Source: Ruminococcus flavefaciens
GTDB taxonomy: Bacteria; Bacillota; Clostridia; Oscillospirales; Ruminococcaceae
DNA length: 64,000 nt
NCBI GenBank assembly: GCA_002371825.1
Contig: DFHF01000022.1
Coordinates: 8,962 to 72,961 of the forward strand
Reading direction: 5' to 3'
The position numbers and the translations under genes were made by a program. Positions 8,758-16,983 of this stretch are shown piece after piece. How positions within the stretch are numbered: position 1 is the stretch's first letter; each line of letters begins with the position of its first letter. The notes under the pieces are model-generated. The model saw only the letters and a list, made by a program, of their open reading frames with translations. It searched no databases and had not been told where the DNA came from.

Positions 8758-9984
8758 TTAAGGCTTGACTGTAATGTCCTTTACAGCTTCATCAAGCAGT
8801 ACCTGGAGATCACGCTTGTCGGGATTTCCCGCAGCAAGAGTGCTTCCGAGGAGTGATGTAGGAGTCCAGTAAGCGTCGGTTACATTCTGTCGTATAGAGT
8901 ATGCAGACTGCTCTGCAAGAGCAACAACAGCAGGTGAGGACTGAACTGTATCGTCCTTCATAGCTTCAATATTTGAGGGACACTCGCCTGTAACTCCGAA
9001 TCTTGCAACCTGATTGTCGTAATTGGATACCCATTCTGCAAACTTGACAGCCCATTCAGGGGAGCTTGTCTCTGAGTAAACGCCAACATACTTATATCCC
9101 ATAAATCCGGACATCTGTACCTGATCGCCGTTTACAGTAAATGTTGGGAGTTTTGTTGCACGAAGGTCATCGCCCCATACAGCACTGAGGCTCTCATAGT
9201 CCCACTGTCCGCTGACGAAAGCAATGATGCTGTCATCAGTAGCTCCGTCTATGAAGCTGTCGATGCTCTTGAAGCCCTTGCTGCTGCTGATATCCAGCAT
9301 AGCCTGAGCTACATCCACACCCTTGTACTGGGTATCAGTTGCGTTCCAGTTGCAGTCGTTATATGTTCCGCCGGGGTTAGCCTCAGCCTTAAGGCCTGCA
9401 CCTCCGAAGAAGGAGTATGTATACCAGCCGGAGGACCAGTCCATAGCGAAGTACTTGTTGTTTTTCTCAGCAACTTCAAGGATCTTATCGAGGCTCTCTA
9501 CATCCTTATCGCTGAGGTACTTTGCATTGTAGTAGAGGAAGTATCCGTTGCCGGCAGTTATCGGGCAGGCAAAGAGCTTTCTCTCTCTTACGACGCAGGA
9601 GATTATATCGGTATATCTTCCGCCGTTATCAGCAATGATCTTGTCCCTATCCTCGGTGATAGGGAGAAGGTAGCCGGCATTGTAGAGCTGATCCAGCTGA
9701 TCGTCGGCAAAATAGAGTATATCAGCTGAGTCGTCGGGATTTTCCTTAATATATTCGGTCATTGAGTGCTCAGGCTTATTGCCGAGGATTATCTCAATAT
9801 CGGCGTCGTCCTTATAGTGCTCAACGAAGTCATCGGCCATCTGCTGAAGGAAGGCTTCGTCCTCCATTTTCCATATGTTGAGGGTGACCTTTTCACGGTT
9901 CTTCTTTGAATTCTTTCCGCAGGCAGTCATTGAGAAAAGACAGGCGGCTGCGCATGAAAATGCTAATATCTTCTTTATATTCAT
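8758..9984 (-). CDS. Extracellular solute-binding lipoprotein (sugar ABC type, family 1)
   Basis: The 408-residue lipoprotein (lipobox SMTAC, Cys22) follows the architecture of bacterial family 1 sugar-binding proteins: an N-terminal lobe starting VTLNIWKMEDEAFLQQM, a hinge region with FACPITAGNGYFLYYN, and a C-terminal lobe with FVSGQWDYESLSAVWG and MGYKYVGVYSET. AGGAGGAT precedes the ATG. No permease or ATPase gene is nearby. Instead it lies 28 bases downstream of a membrane GGDEF protein in the same operon. It may therefore serve as a ligand sensor subunit or work with a permease encoded elsewhere (inference). Confidence 0.88.
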   Translation of the reverse strand: MNIKKILAFSCAAACLFSMTACGKNSKKNREKVTLNIWKMEDEAFLQQMADDFVEHYKDDADIEIILGNKPEHSMTEYIKENPDDSADILYFADDQLDQLYNAGYLLPITEDRDKIIADNGGRYTDIISCVVRERKLFACPITAGNGYFLYYNAKYLSDKDVESLDKILEVAEKNNKYFAMDWSSGWYTYSFFGGAGLKAEANPGGTYNDCNWNATDTQYKGVDVAQAMLDISSSKGFKSIDSFIDGATDDSIIAFVSGQWDYESLSAVWGDDLRATKLPTFTVNGDQVQMSGFMGYKYVGVYSETSSPEWAVKFAEWVSNYDNQVARFGVTGECPSNIEAMKDDTVQSSPAVVALAEQSAYSIRQNVTDAYWTPTSLLGSTLAAGNPDKRDLQVLLDEAVKDITVKP

Positions 9985-10012
9985 TCTTATTATCCTCCTG
10001 ATAGTTTAATGA

Positions 10013-11197
10013 TCAGACTTCTGTATAGCGCCAGTTTCCGGAAGCAGAGAGCTTTCCGCTGGTCATAGTCTGCTTGAGCTGATTGTGTACTGACATATCT
10101 GCTGTCGAAGGACCATTTATCTTTACAAGAGCTGCTGAGTAGCCGGCAGAAACATTGCGGTTACCGAGATTATGATCCGATGTAAGAGACTTGCAGGCTC
10201 TTTCGAGGAGGCCGGCAATATTTGAAAGGCTGTCAGGGGTATTGTCTGTCTTTACAACTGCAACGAATTCGTCTGAACCTGTTCTGTAAACAGAACCGTC
10301 CTCGAATACATCCTTTATGCGCTCTGCTGTAGATGAAAGGAGCTTATCTCCTATATCGCTTCCGTATCTGATATTGATACCGCTGAAGTCGTTGATATCG
10401 AACATCATAAAGCAGAGTGAAGTGCCTTCAGGAATATCCACGGGATTCTCGCCGTATTCAACAACAAATGAGAATCTGTTGCCGCTGTCTGTAACTGTGT
10501 CTTTGAAGATAGCGTTGTTGAGTGATTCCTGTGTCTTTTCATTTTTGTCAACCGCTGTTTCAAGGTTTTTAGCGATCTTCTTTCTGCGTGATTCCAGAAT
10601 ATTGAGGAGGATAAGAATGATTACTCCGAAAACAACGAAGAAAATACGAAGGAGCTTTGTGTTGAATACGACCTTGTCATAGCGCTTGTCGATAGAGTCG
10701 TCGGTAACGTTCAGGAGCTCATTGAGACTGGAATCAAGACCGTTGCGCTTATTTATGAAACGGTCGTAGTAGATAGAATTTGCAGTCTCATAGTGTCCGT
10801 CGTTGATCTGGGCGAGGAGCTCGTTAGAGACGATCTCGTTATACTGATTCATAGCAGTTTTCACAATGTGGTACTGCTTATCCTCATCGCTTGTCTTTTT
10901 GATTGCCTCATATTTTTTCATGAGGTCTTTACATTCGTCCATGGAATAATTGATCTTCTCAACATATTCCTCGATCTGGGCAGGGTCTTCACCGCTGCGG
11001 CCCATATTGATAGCAATGCACAGGTCTGTTTCCATTTCGTGCATTTTTATCGAGTTCTGCTGAAGATAATTCCTTGAGGCGACATCGTTATCCACAACGT
11101 CGGAATACTCAGAAATAACAAAGGTAAAACCTATGAATCCGAGTACGATGAAAAGGATAACGATAATGTTTGTTACAATGTTGCTTTTTTTGTCCAT
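10013..11197 (-). CDS. Membrane GGDEF-domain protein with extracytoplasmic helical sensor
   Basis: The 394-residue protein has a transmembrane helix (about 9-29), an extracytoplasmic region rich in helices (about 33-175, 4-helix-bundle chemoreceptor style), a second transmembrane helix (about 180-200), a coiled linker, and a GGDEF domain (about 230-380). The active-site loop reads RTGSDEF, so the second Gly is Ser, and there is no clear RxxD inhibitory site. Diguanylate cyclases make cyclic di-GMP; whether this variant is active is open. ATGs at 11200 and 11197 and a GTG at 11206 are possible; the last ATG has the best distance from TAGGTG. The solute-binding protein gene follows in the same operon and may feed its sensor domain. 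Confidence 0.85.
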   Translation of the reverse strand: MDKKSNIVTNIIVILFIVLGFIGFTFVISEYSDVVDNDVASRNYLQQNSIKMHEMETDLCIAINMGRSGEDPAQIEEYVEKINYSMDECKDLMKKYEAIKKTSDEDKQYHIVKTAMNQYNEIVSNELLAQINDGHYETANSIYYDRFINKRNGLDSSLNELLNVTDDSIDKRYDKVVFNTKLLRIFFVVFGVIILILLNILESRRKKIAKNLETAVDKNEKTQESLNNAIFKDTVTDSGNRFSFVVEYGENPVDIPEGTSLCFMMFDINDFSGINIRYGSDIGDKLLSSTAERIKDVFEDGSVYRTGSDEFVAVVKTDNTPDSLSNIAGLLERACKSLTSDHNLGNRNVSAGYSAALVKINGPSTADMSVHNQLKQTMTSGKLSASGNWRYTEV

Positions 11198-11236
11198 CAT
11201 TATCACCTACATATAATTTTTTAAGTATTGTTTTTA

Positions 11237-11270
11237 CATGATATATAGTCCTCCCTCCTTATATATCATG
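11237..11270 (-). promoter_or_regulatory. Leader hairpin with SD-like loop and short uORF
   Basis: A perfect 11-bp stem (CATGATATATA / TATATATCATG) encloses a 12-base loop that reads, on the minus strand, as a strong GGAGGGAGG ribosome site. An ATG-TAA start-stop pair follows 10 bases later (11239-11234). A longer uORF of 11 codons (11269-11234, peptide MIYKEGGLYIM) spans the whole hairpin in the same frame. The hairpin lies about 40 nt after the predicted transcription start and 40 nt before the GGDEF start. Confidence 0.55.
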
Positions 11271-11318
11271 CTGGCATGCTGTCTTTTTATCCCATTCTGT
11301 TCCAATACTTGTATAATA

Positions 11319-11347
11319 ATTATAGCAGTATCACGCTAATTTGTCAA
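11319..11347 (-). promoter_or_regulatory. Promoter of the GGDEF/solute-binding operon
   Basis: On the minus strand, -35 TTGACA (11347-11342), a 17-base spacer and -10 TATAAT (11324-11319) form a full-consensus sigma-A promoter. The predicted start is near 11312, giving a leader of about 115 nt. Confidence 0.85.
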
Positions 11348-11506
11348 TAGATATTATCAAATATACATACCGTACTTTTACGGATAATAATACTACAAGT
11401 TTTTCTTTTTACGAAGAATTTTTGGTAAAAATATGTTATAAGGTTTCGGTTATAGATCTGTTTTATATGTCAAACATAAATGGCTGTAAACATTGTATAA
11501 TATTAC

Positions 11507-11535
11507 TTGATTTTTTCTCTTATGTATGATAAAAT
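11507..11535 (+). promoter_or_regulatory. Promoter of the minimal SUF operon
   Basis: TTGATT (11507-11512), a 17-base spacer and TAAAAT (11530-11535) lie just upstream of the sufC ribosome site, giving a leader of about 20 nt. The rest of 11348-11506 is AT-rich with no gene. Confidence 0.6.
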
Positions 11536-11563
11536 ATTATCAATAGGAAGGAGCCTGATAAGT

Positions 11564-12292
11564 ATGCTCGAACTGAAAAATGTATCATTCAGTGCAGAAT
11601 CTGAACGTAAAAATATCGATATAATCCGTGACCTCGATCTCACGGTTGAGGATAATAAATTCGTGGTCATTACCGGACCAAACGGCGGAGGAAAATCTAC
11701 CCTCGCAAAGCTTATTGCCGGAATCGAAAAAAATACTGCCGGTACGATAATCTTCAACGGTGAGGATATCACAGAAAAGTCTATAACTGAGCGAGCAAGA
11801 ATGGGTATCGGATTTGCTTTTCAGCAGCCGGTGCGCTTCAAGGGAATAACAGTCCTTGACCTGCTTCGTATCGCTTCCGGAAAGACTCTCTCAGTGGGTG
11901 AGGCCTGCGATTATCTCTCTGAAGTCGGCCTCTGTGCCAAGGACTATATCAATCGTGAGGTAAACGCTTCGCTTTCAGGCGGAGAGCTCAAGCGTATTGA
12001 GATAGCTACAGTACTGGCCCGTGATGTGAAGCTGGCACTTTTCGATGAGCCGGAGGCAGGCATAGACCTGTGGAGCTTCAACAACCTTATCCGTATTTTC
12101 GAGAATATGCGTAATTCGGACAAGTCCCGTACTATAATCGTTATCTCTCATCAGGAGAGGATACTCAATATCGCTGATGAGATAGTTCTTCTTTCGGACG
12201 GAAAAGTCGCTAAGAAGGGCACAAGAGATGAGATAATGCCGGAAATATCCGGTACTGACAGTGCTGTTAATAATTGCAGCAGATTATCCTAA
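11564..12292 (+). CDS. sufC: SufC-like ABC ATPase of a minimal SUF (SMS) system
   Basis: The 242-residue ATPase has Walker A GPNGGGKST (38-46), Q-loop FAFQQP, the ABC signature LSGGELKR, Walker B LALFDEPEAGID and a switch His in VISHQ. SufC energises the SufB scaffold for Fe-S cluster assembly in the cytoplasm. The ATG at 11564 is chosen because AAGGAG precedes it and the protein then begins like SufC (MLELKNVSF); the longer frame from 11507 overlaps the promoter. The SufB-like gene starts 12 bases downstream. No sufS, sufU or sufD is present, which matches the two-gene SufBC layout known from archaea and some Clostridia. Confidence 0.9.
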   Translation: MLELKNVSFSAESERKNIDIIRDLDLTVEDNKFVVITGPNGGGKSTLAKLIAGIEKNTAGTIIFNGEDITEKSITERARMGIGFAFQQPVRFKGITVLDLLRIASGKTLSVGEACDYLSEVGLCAKDYINREVNASLSGGELKRIEIATVLARDVKLALFDEPEAGIDLWSFNNLIRIFENMRNSDKSRTIIVISHQERILNIADEIVLLSDGKVAKKGTRDEIMPEISGTDSAVNNCSRLS

Positions 12293-12304
12293 GGAGGCTG
12301 AAGC

Positions 12305-13231
12305 ATGAAAGAAATGGATGCTGTTCAGAAGCGGCTCATACAGGAGGTCGCAGATCTTCACGATATCCCTGAGGGCGCATATAATTTCCGTGCCAACGGT
12401 GAATCAGTGGGAAGAAATTCTACGGCCAATATAGAGATAACCTCAAAAACGGAGGGCAGCGGTATAGATATCCGCATAAAGCCCGGTACAAAGAATGAGA
12501 GCGTCCACATTCCGGTGGTGCTCAGCGAAAGCGGTATAAAGGAGACTGTTTACAACGATTTTTATATCGGCGATGACAGCGATGTTCTTATCGTGGCAGG
12601 CTGCGGTATCGATAACTGCGGCAATCAGGATTCAGAGCATGACGGTATCCACCGCTTCTATGTCGGAAAAAATGCGAAGATCAGATATGTTGAAAAGCAT
12701 TACGGCTCCGGAGACGGCAAGGGCAAGCGTATCCTGAATCCTGTAACAGAGGTCTACATGGAGGAGGGAAGCACCTGTGAAATGGAAATGGTCCAGATAA
12801 AGGGAGTTGACTCCACAGAGAGGATAACCCGTGCAGAGCTTGCCAAGGATGCAAAGCTTGTTGTTCGTGAAAGACTTATGACCCACGGTGAGCAGAATGC
12901 TCTGAGCATATACAAGGTCGATCTCAACGGAGACGGTTCAAGTGCCGATGTGGTATCACGTTCTGTAGCAAGGGATACCAGCTATCAGAAATTCGATGCC
13001 TGCATACTGGGAAATGCTGCCTGCTCAGGACATACTGAGTGCGACTCTATCATTATGGACAGCGGACGTATCCTTGCTGTACCATCACTGGAGGCAAACA
13101 GTGTTGATGCAGCTCTTGTCCACGAGGCTGCTATCGGAAAAATAGCCGGAGAACAGCTCATAAAGCTCATGACTCTTGGACTTACCGAGGCTGAGGCCGA
13201 GGAGCAGATAATAAACGGATTCCTGAAATAA
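12305..13231 (+). CDS. SufB/SufD-like Fe-S scaffold of a minimal SUF (SMS) system
   Basis: The 308-residue protein is shorter than classical SufB (about 460) and contains the SufBD beta-helix core with VLIVAGCGIDNCG, HDGIHRFYV and a C-terminal EANSVDAALVHEAAIGKIAGEQLIKLMTLGL-type block, where the Glu and His residues typical of the SufB/SufD interface are kept. The pair with SufC suggests a homodimeric scaffold with two ATPase subunits. AAGGAGG precedes the ATG. A terminator follows about 50 bases later. The two nearby cysteines in the CGIDNCG motif are candidate cluster ligands (inference). Confidence 0.85.
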   Translation: MKEMDAVQKRLIQEVADLHDIPEGAYNFRANGESVGRNSTANIEITSKTEGSGIDIRIKPGTKNESVHIPVVLSESGIKETVYNDFYIGDDSDVLIVAGCGIDNCGNQDSEHDGIHRFYVGKNAKIRYVEKHYGSGDGKGKRILNPVTEVYMEEGSTCEMEMVQIKGVDSTERITRAELAKDAKLVVRERLMTHGEQNALSIYKVDLNGDGSSADVVSRSVARDTSYQKFDACILGNAACSGHTECDSIIMDSGRILAVPSLEANSVDAALVHEAAIGKIAGEQLIKLMTLGLTEAEAEEQIINGFLK

Positions 13232-13280
13232 GGCCTTTTCTGCCATATTTGGCAGGCCGTGATATAGTTATTATAAAGCA

Positions 13281-13319
13281 AATACCTGCTGCCAGTTTTT
13301 CTGACAGCAGGTATTTTTT
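13281..13319. terminator. Bidirectional terminator between sufB and bioA
   Basis: AATACCTGCTG pairs with CAGCAGGTATT and is followed by a T-run on the plus strand. The minus strand also ends in a T-rich tract, so it can serve both the SUF and bio operons, which converge here. Confidence 0.8.
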
Positions 13320-14520
13320 ATCTCATGAACCATGACTTCATAGTGCTTATTATCTTTAAAAGCTCCTCTTCGCTGATGACATATGGCGGCATTGTGTACA
13401 TATACTTCAGGAACGGCCGGCTGAATACTCCATGCTCAAAGGCGAACTGCCTGAAGCCTTCGAGGTATTTTCCGTCCCTGACTTCAATGCATATGCATCC
13501 GCCCATTATGCGGATATCGCTGATCTCAGGTGAGGTAAAGCCGTCAAGTTCACGATGAGCCAGCGCCTCTATTTTGCGTATTATTGTGAGGTAATCCCCC
13601 TTCTCGAACAGCTCTATTGATTTCAGAGCCACTGTGCAGGCGAGAGCATTTCCCATAAATGTGGGGCCGTGCATAAGTGCATGGGTCGGGTCATCGCTGT
13701 AGAATCCCTCCCATACACGGCGGTTTGCAATAGTTGCTGCATGGCCGATATATCCGCCGGTAAGAGCCTTTCCAAGCACCAGTATATCAGGGAGGACAAG
13801 GTCTGCCACAAAACGGTTTCCGGTACGGCCAAAGCCTGTAGCCACCTCGTCAAAAATCAGCAGAACGTCATACTTATCGCAGAGTTCTCTTGCCCTGCGG
13901 AGAAAAGAGATATCATACATTCTCATTCCGCCTGCGCCCTGCAAAAGCGGCTCAACGATAAAGCAGGTGAGAGTATCGCCGTATTCGGAGAAGGCCTTTT
14001 CAAGAGCGGGTATCTCTGTCGGGATATGAATAACGCCCTGTTTTTTCTCATTTGATTTTCCGAAGGCGAAGTGGTAGTCCTCATCATCGCCTACCTCCAT
14101 TGCCTTGAAGGTGTCACCGTGATAGGCGTGTTCAAGTGCGAGAATCGTTCTTCGGGGAGAATTGCGGTTGGTATTGAACTGCAATGCCATTTTCAGAGCC
14201 ACTTCTACCGCAACACTTCCGGAATCTGAGAAGAAGCAGTAGTCAAGGTCACCGGGGAGCCATTCCTCCAGCTTTTTTGAGAGCTTTTCCACAGGCTCAT
14301 GAGTAAGTCCTCCGAGCATAACGTGGGAGAAATTATCCACCTGTTCCTTGATAGCTTCATTTATCTCAGGGTGAGAATAGCCGTGTATAACGCTCCACCA
14401 TGAGGACACTGAATCGATAAGGTCGTGGCCGTCCTCAGTATAAAGGTGAACTCCTTTTGCAGAGCTTATCTTTATAGGCGGGGCGAGAGTTTTCATTTGT
14501 GCATATGGATACCAGATCAT
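13318..14520 (-). CDS. bioA: Adenosylmethionine-8-amino-7-oxononanoate aminotransferase
   Basis: The 400-residue class III PLP aminotransferase converts 7-keto-8-aminopelargonate to 7,8-diaminopelargonate with SAM as amino donor. It starts with the BioA-typical WYPYAQM and shows SSWWSVIHGYSHPEIN, GGLTHEP, the PLP-binding FDEVATGFGRTG and the Schiff-base Lys in LGKALTGGY, plus GPTFMGNALAC. It is the last gene of bioY-bioB-bioD-bioA, 9 bases after bioD, and is therefore under the BirA operator near 16.8 kb. Confidence 0.95.
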   Translation of the reverse strand: MIWYPYAQMKTLAPPIKISSAKGVHLYTEDGHDLIDSVSSWWSVIHGYSHPEINEAIKEQVDNFSHVMLGGLTHEPVEKLSKKLEEWLPGDLDYCFFSDSGSVAVEVALKMALQFNTNRNSPRRTILALEHAYHGDTFKAMEVGDDEDYHFAFGKSNEKKQGVIHIPTEIPALEKAFSEYGDTLTCFIVEPLLQGAGGMRMYDISFLRRARELCDKYDVLLIFDEVATGFGRTGNRFVADLVLPDILVLGKALTGGYIGHAATIANRRVWEGFYSDDPTHALMHGPTFMGNALACTVALKSIELFEKGDYLTIIRKIEALAHRELDGFTSPEISDIRIMGGCICIEVRDGKYLEGFRQFAFEHGVFSRPFLKYMYTMPPYVISEEELLKIISTMKSWFMR

Positions 14521-14529
14521 AATGTCCTC

Positions 14530-15213
14530 CTATTCATAGAGCGATGCCAGAAAGTCCGGGTCAATATCGATACAGCTGCTGTTTTTGGGTACGCAGGCTA
14601 TGACCTGGAGATTTGTCAGGTATTCGCACATTCTTTTGTTATCCTCATGCATGATATCTCCCTCGGAGAAATTATTGAAGATAATTCCTTTTACTTTCAG
14701 CCCGTGGGACTGCATATACTTGCAGGTCAGAACAACGTTGTTTATAGTGCCCAGGCCTGCATCTGCAATTATAAGGCAGGGGAGGTCAAGCTGTCGGATA
14801 ATATCCTCAAGGAAGAGCTTTTCATTGTCGAAGCGTATGGGGCATATAATACCGCCGCTGCCTTCGACGGTGACGAGATCATATTTATTGCAGACCTTGC
14901 TGTAGCATTCCATTACGGTCTTCATGTCCACCGGACCGCCTTCAATTTTAGAGGCAAGGTGAGGTGAGACTGCTGTTCTATATACATAGGGACACATCTC
15001 TGAAAGCGGCTGATCTATTCCTGATACTGTTTTAACATGAATAGCATCTCCGGGGATGAGGCTGCCGGAAAGATCACGTTCATTGCCGCTCATAGCAGCT
15101 TTGAAGTAAGCGGCGTTCCGTCCGGATCCTCTCAGCTTTTTCAGAATAAGTCCGGTGACATAGGTCTTGCCGATGTCGGTTCCCGTACCTGTGATGAATA
15201 ATCCCTTGCTCAT
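14530..15213 (-). CDS. bioD: Dethiobiotin synthetase
   Basis: The 227-residue ATP-dependent enzyme closes the ureido ring of dethiobiotin. It has the P-loop GTGTDIGKT at residues 8-16, the substrate Lys in YFKAAMSG, VEGSGGIICPI and DAGLGTINNVVLT. The size is normal for the family. It sits 5 bases after bioB and 9 before bioA. Confident call. Confidence 0.95.
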   Translation of the reverse strand: MSKGLFITGTGTDIGKTYVTGLILKKLRGSGRNAAYFKAAMSGNERDLSGSLIPGDAIHVKTVSGIDQPLSEMCPYVYRTAVSPHLASKIEGGPVDMKTVMECYSKVCNKYDLVTVEGSGGIICPIRFDNEKLFLEDIIRQLDLPCLIIADAGLGTINNVVLTCKYMQSHGLKVKGIIFNNFSEGDIMHEDNKRMCEYLTNLQVIACVPKNSSCIDIDPDFLASLYE

Positions 15214-15218
15214 TATTA

Positions 15219-16184
15219 TTATCTCCTTTCGATGTCAAGACCCATGCTGCGAAGCATTTCTGTGTCTGATCTTATGTCGTTTCCTGATGTTGTAAGCATA
15301 TCTCCGGTAATAGTAGCGTCTGCGCCGGAGAGGAAGGCCTGCTTTCCGCATTCGCTCATAAGGTCACGGCCGGCGGCAAGACGGATATTAGCCTCAGGAA
15401 GTATATAGCGGAAAATAGCAACTGTCCGGAGGATATCCTCCTCTGTGAGACGTTTTTCACCCTCGAAGGGAGTGCCCTTTATAGGCATGAGGGCATTTAT
15501 TGGAACAGAGCGTACATTCAGCTCTGCAAGAGTATCTGCCATATCTATCCTGTCCTCCCAGGTCTCTCCCATACCTATGATGCCGCCGGAACAGACTTCA
15601 AGTCCCGCAGCCTGAGCACGTTTTATACAGGCGATTTTGTCATCGAAGGTGTGGGTGGTACAGATATTCGGGAAGTTGCGGCGGGAGGTCTCAAGGTTGC
15701 AGTGATAGCGCTTAACACCGGCCTCACGCAGACGTCTGAACTGTTCATCGGTAAGCAGTCCGTGAGAGCCGCAGAGCTCAATATCACATTCCCTGTCCAT
15801 ACGCTTGTAGGCGGATACGGCTTTTTCAAAGTCTGAATCGCTGAGAGTACGGCCGGCGGTAACTATAGAGAAACGGTGTACTCCACGCTCGGCATTATGT
15901 CTGCACTCGGCCAGTATAGACTCCTCATCGAGAAATCCGTATTCGTTTATCCCAGTGCAGTTATGGGCAGACTGAGCGCAGAATTTACAGTTTTCCGAGC
16001 ATCTTCCGCTTCGGCCGTTGATAATGCTGCAAAGGTCAACGTGATCTCCGCAGAAGGCTTTTTTTATAGAATCAGCCCCTTTGCAGAGCTCTTCAAGGCC
16101 GGCAGTGATGAAAAAGGACTTGTCCTCGCTGTGGGACAGCCTTTTTCCAGAGATGATCTCTTCTGCAAGTTTTATCATATCCAT
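15219..16184 (-). CDS. bioB: Biotin synthase (radical SAM)
   Basis: The 321-residue radical SAM enzyme inserts sulfur into dethiobiotin. The radical SAM cysteines are Cys62, Cys66 and Cys69 in CSENCKFC. Other BioB features include the YHCNLETSR motif with the [2Fe-2S]-ligand Cys, CSGGIIGMGETWEDR and RLAAGR near the end. The ATG at 16184 is preferred over 16214 because AAAGGAG precedes it and the longer frame overlaps bioY. It starts 13 bases after bioY. Confidence 0.95.
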   Translation of the reverse strand: MDMIKLAEEIISGKRLSHSEDKSFFITAGLEELCKGADSIKKAFCGDHVDLCSIINGRSGRCSENCKFCAQSAHNCTGINEYGFLDEESILAECRHNAERGVHRFSIVTAGRTLSDSDFEKAVSAYKRMDRECDIELCGSHGLLTDEQFRRLREAGVKRYHCNLETSRRNFPNICTTHTFDDKIACIKRAQAAGLEVCSGGIIGMGETWEDRIDMADTLAELNVRSVPINALMPIKGTPFEGEKRLTEEDILRTVAIFRYILPEANIRLAAGRDLMSECGKQAFLSGADATITGDMLTTSGNDIRSDTEMLRSMGLDIERR

Positions 16185-16197
16185 ATTAACAGCTCCT

Positions 16198-16749
16198 TTA
16201 AACAGAATGTGCATTCATATGCTTTATCACAGGCAGAAGTCTCTTTCCGAGGACTGCTGTAAGCACACAGAGGCAGATGTCTCCCGGTACAGGTATCAGG
16301 AAGCAGTAAGTGAGGATAGTCCATATGCCTATTGATGAACCAAGCCAGAATCTGCTTATCATCCAGTAATAGACTATTCCCAGCACATAAACCACCAGCA
16401 GTCCGGCGAGGCAGGCTGTAACAAGACGCTTCATAGTTGGCTGACCGCCGTGTGATATGACTCCCGTCAGGTATGCTCCCAGCATAAAGCCGATAATATA
16501 TCCGAATGTGGGCTGCATCACATACCAGATGCCGCCGCCGCCGGTGAATACAGGCAAACCTATCAGTCCCAGTACAATGTAAAGTCCGACTGCTGCGGCG
16601 CCTTTTTTGCCGCCCAGGAGAACTCCTGCGAGGGTAGTGAACATTACCTGAAGTGTTATCGGGCAGACCGGAACAGGTATCTTTATGTAAGCTCCTGCAA
16701 TAATAAGTGCAGTGAACAGCGGTATCATGGTAATATCTTTTATTTTCAT
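16198..16749 (-). CDS. bioY: Biotin transporter BioY (ECF S-component)
   Basis: The 183-residue protein has six hydrophobic helices and the BioY signatures VPVCPITLQVMFTTLAGVLLG (residues about 27-47) and FTGGGGIWYVMQPTFGYIIGF. BioY binds biotin and works with an ECF energising module, which is not encoded here. It is first in the bio operon, so uptake and late synthesis are controlled together by the BirA operator. Confidence 0.95.
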   Translation of the reverse strand: MKIKDITMIPLFTALIIAGAYIKIPVPVCPITLQVMFTTLAGVLLGGKKGAAAVGLYIVLGLIGLPVFTGGGGIWYVMQPTFGYIIGFMLGAYLTGVISHGGQPTMKRLVTACLAGLLVVYVLGIVYYWMISRFWLGSSIGIWTILTYCFLIPVPGDICLCVLTAVLGKRLLPVIKHMNAHSV

Positions 16750-16778
16750 ATTAGACTCCTTTTATAGATGATATGTAT

Positions 16779-16832
16779 ATTATAGCATTGTCCAGAAGCT
16801 TTGTCAACCTGTTTTTAATAATTGGGTGACAA
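16779..16832 (-). promoter_or_regulatory. bio operon promoter with BirA operator
   Basis: On the minus strand -35 TTGACA (16807-16802), a 17-base spacer and -10 TATAAT (16784-16779) form a consensus promoter. The BirA-type inverted repeat TTGTCAACC (16801-16809) and GGGTGACAA (16824-16832), with a 14-base spacer and one mismatch, matches the Firmicute biotin operator. One half-site covers the -35 box, so biotinyl-AMP-bound BirA should block polymerase. Confidence 0.88.
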
Positions 16833-16881
16833 TTAAAAATAAATCCGGACACCTGTGCAGAAAACACAATGGTGTCCGGAT
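16831..16881 (-). terminator. Terminator of the SulP gene
   Basis: An 11-bp stem (ATCCGGACACC / GGTGTCCGGAT, 16843-16853 and 16871-16881) is followed on the minus strand by a T-rich tract. It lies directly upstream of the bio promoter. A second small stem (CATCGG / CCGATG, near 16900) lies closer to the sulP stop. Confidence 0.7.
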
Positions 16882-16983
16882 ATTCCTTATTGCTCACATC
16901 GGCCTGACCGATGCAATAACTATCGATATTTTATTGGCGGAATTATATCAGCTATCGTGAAAACGCTTTGCTGCTTGTCTTTA

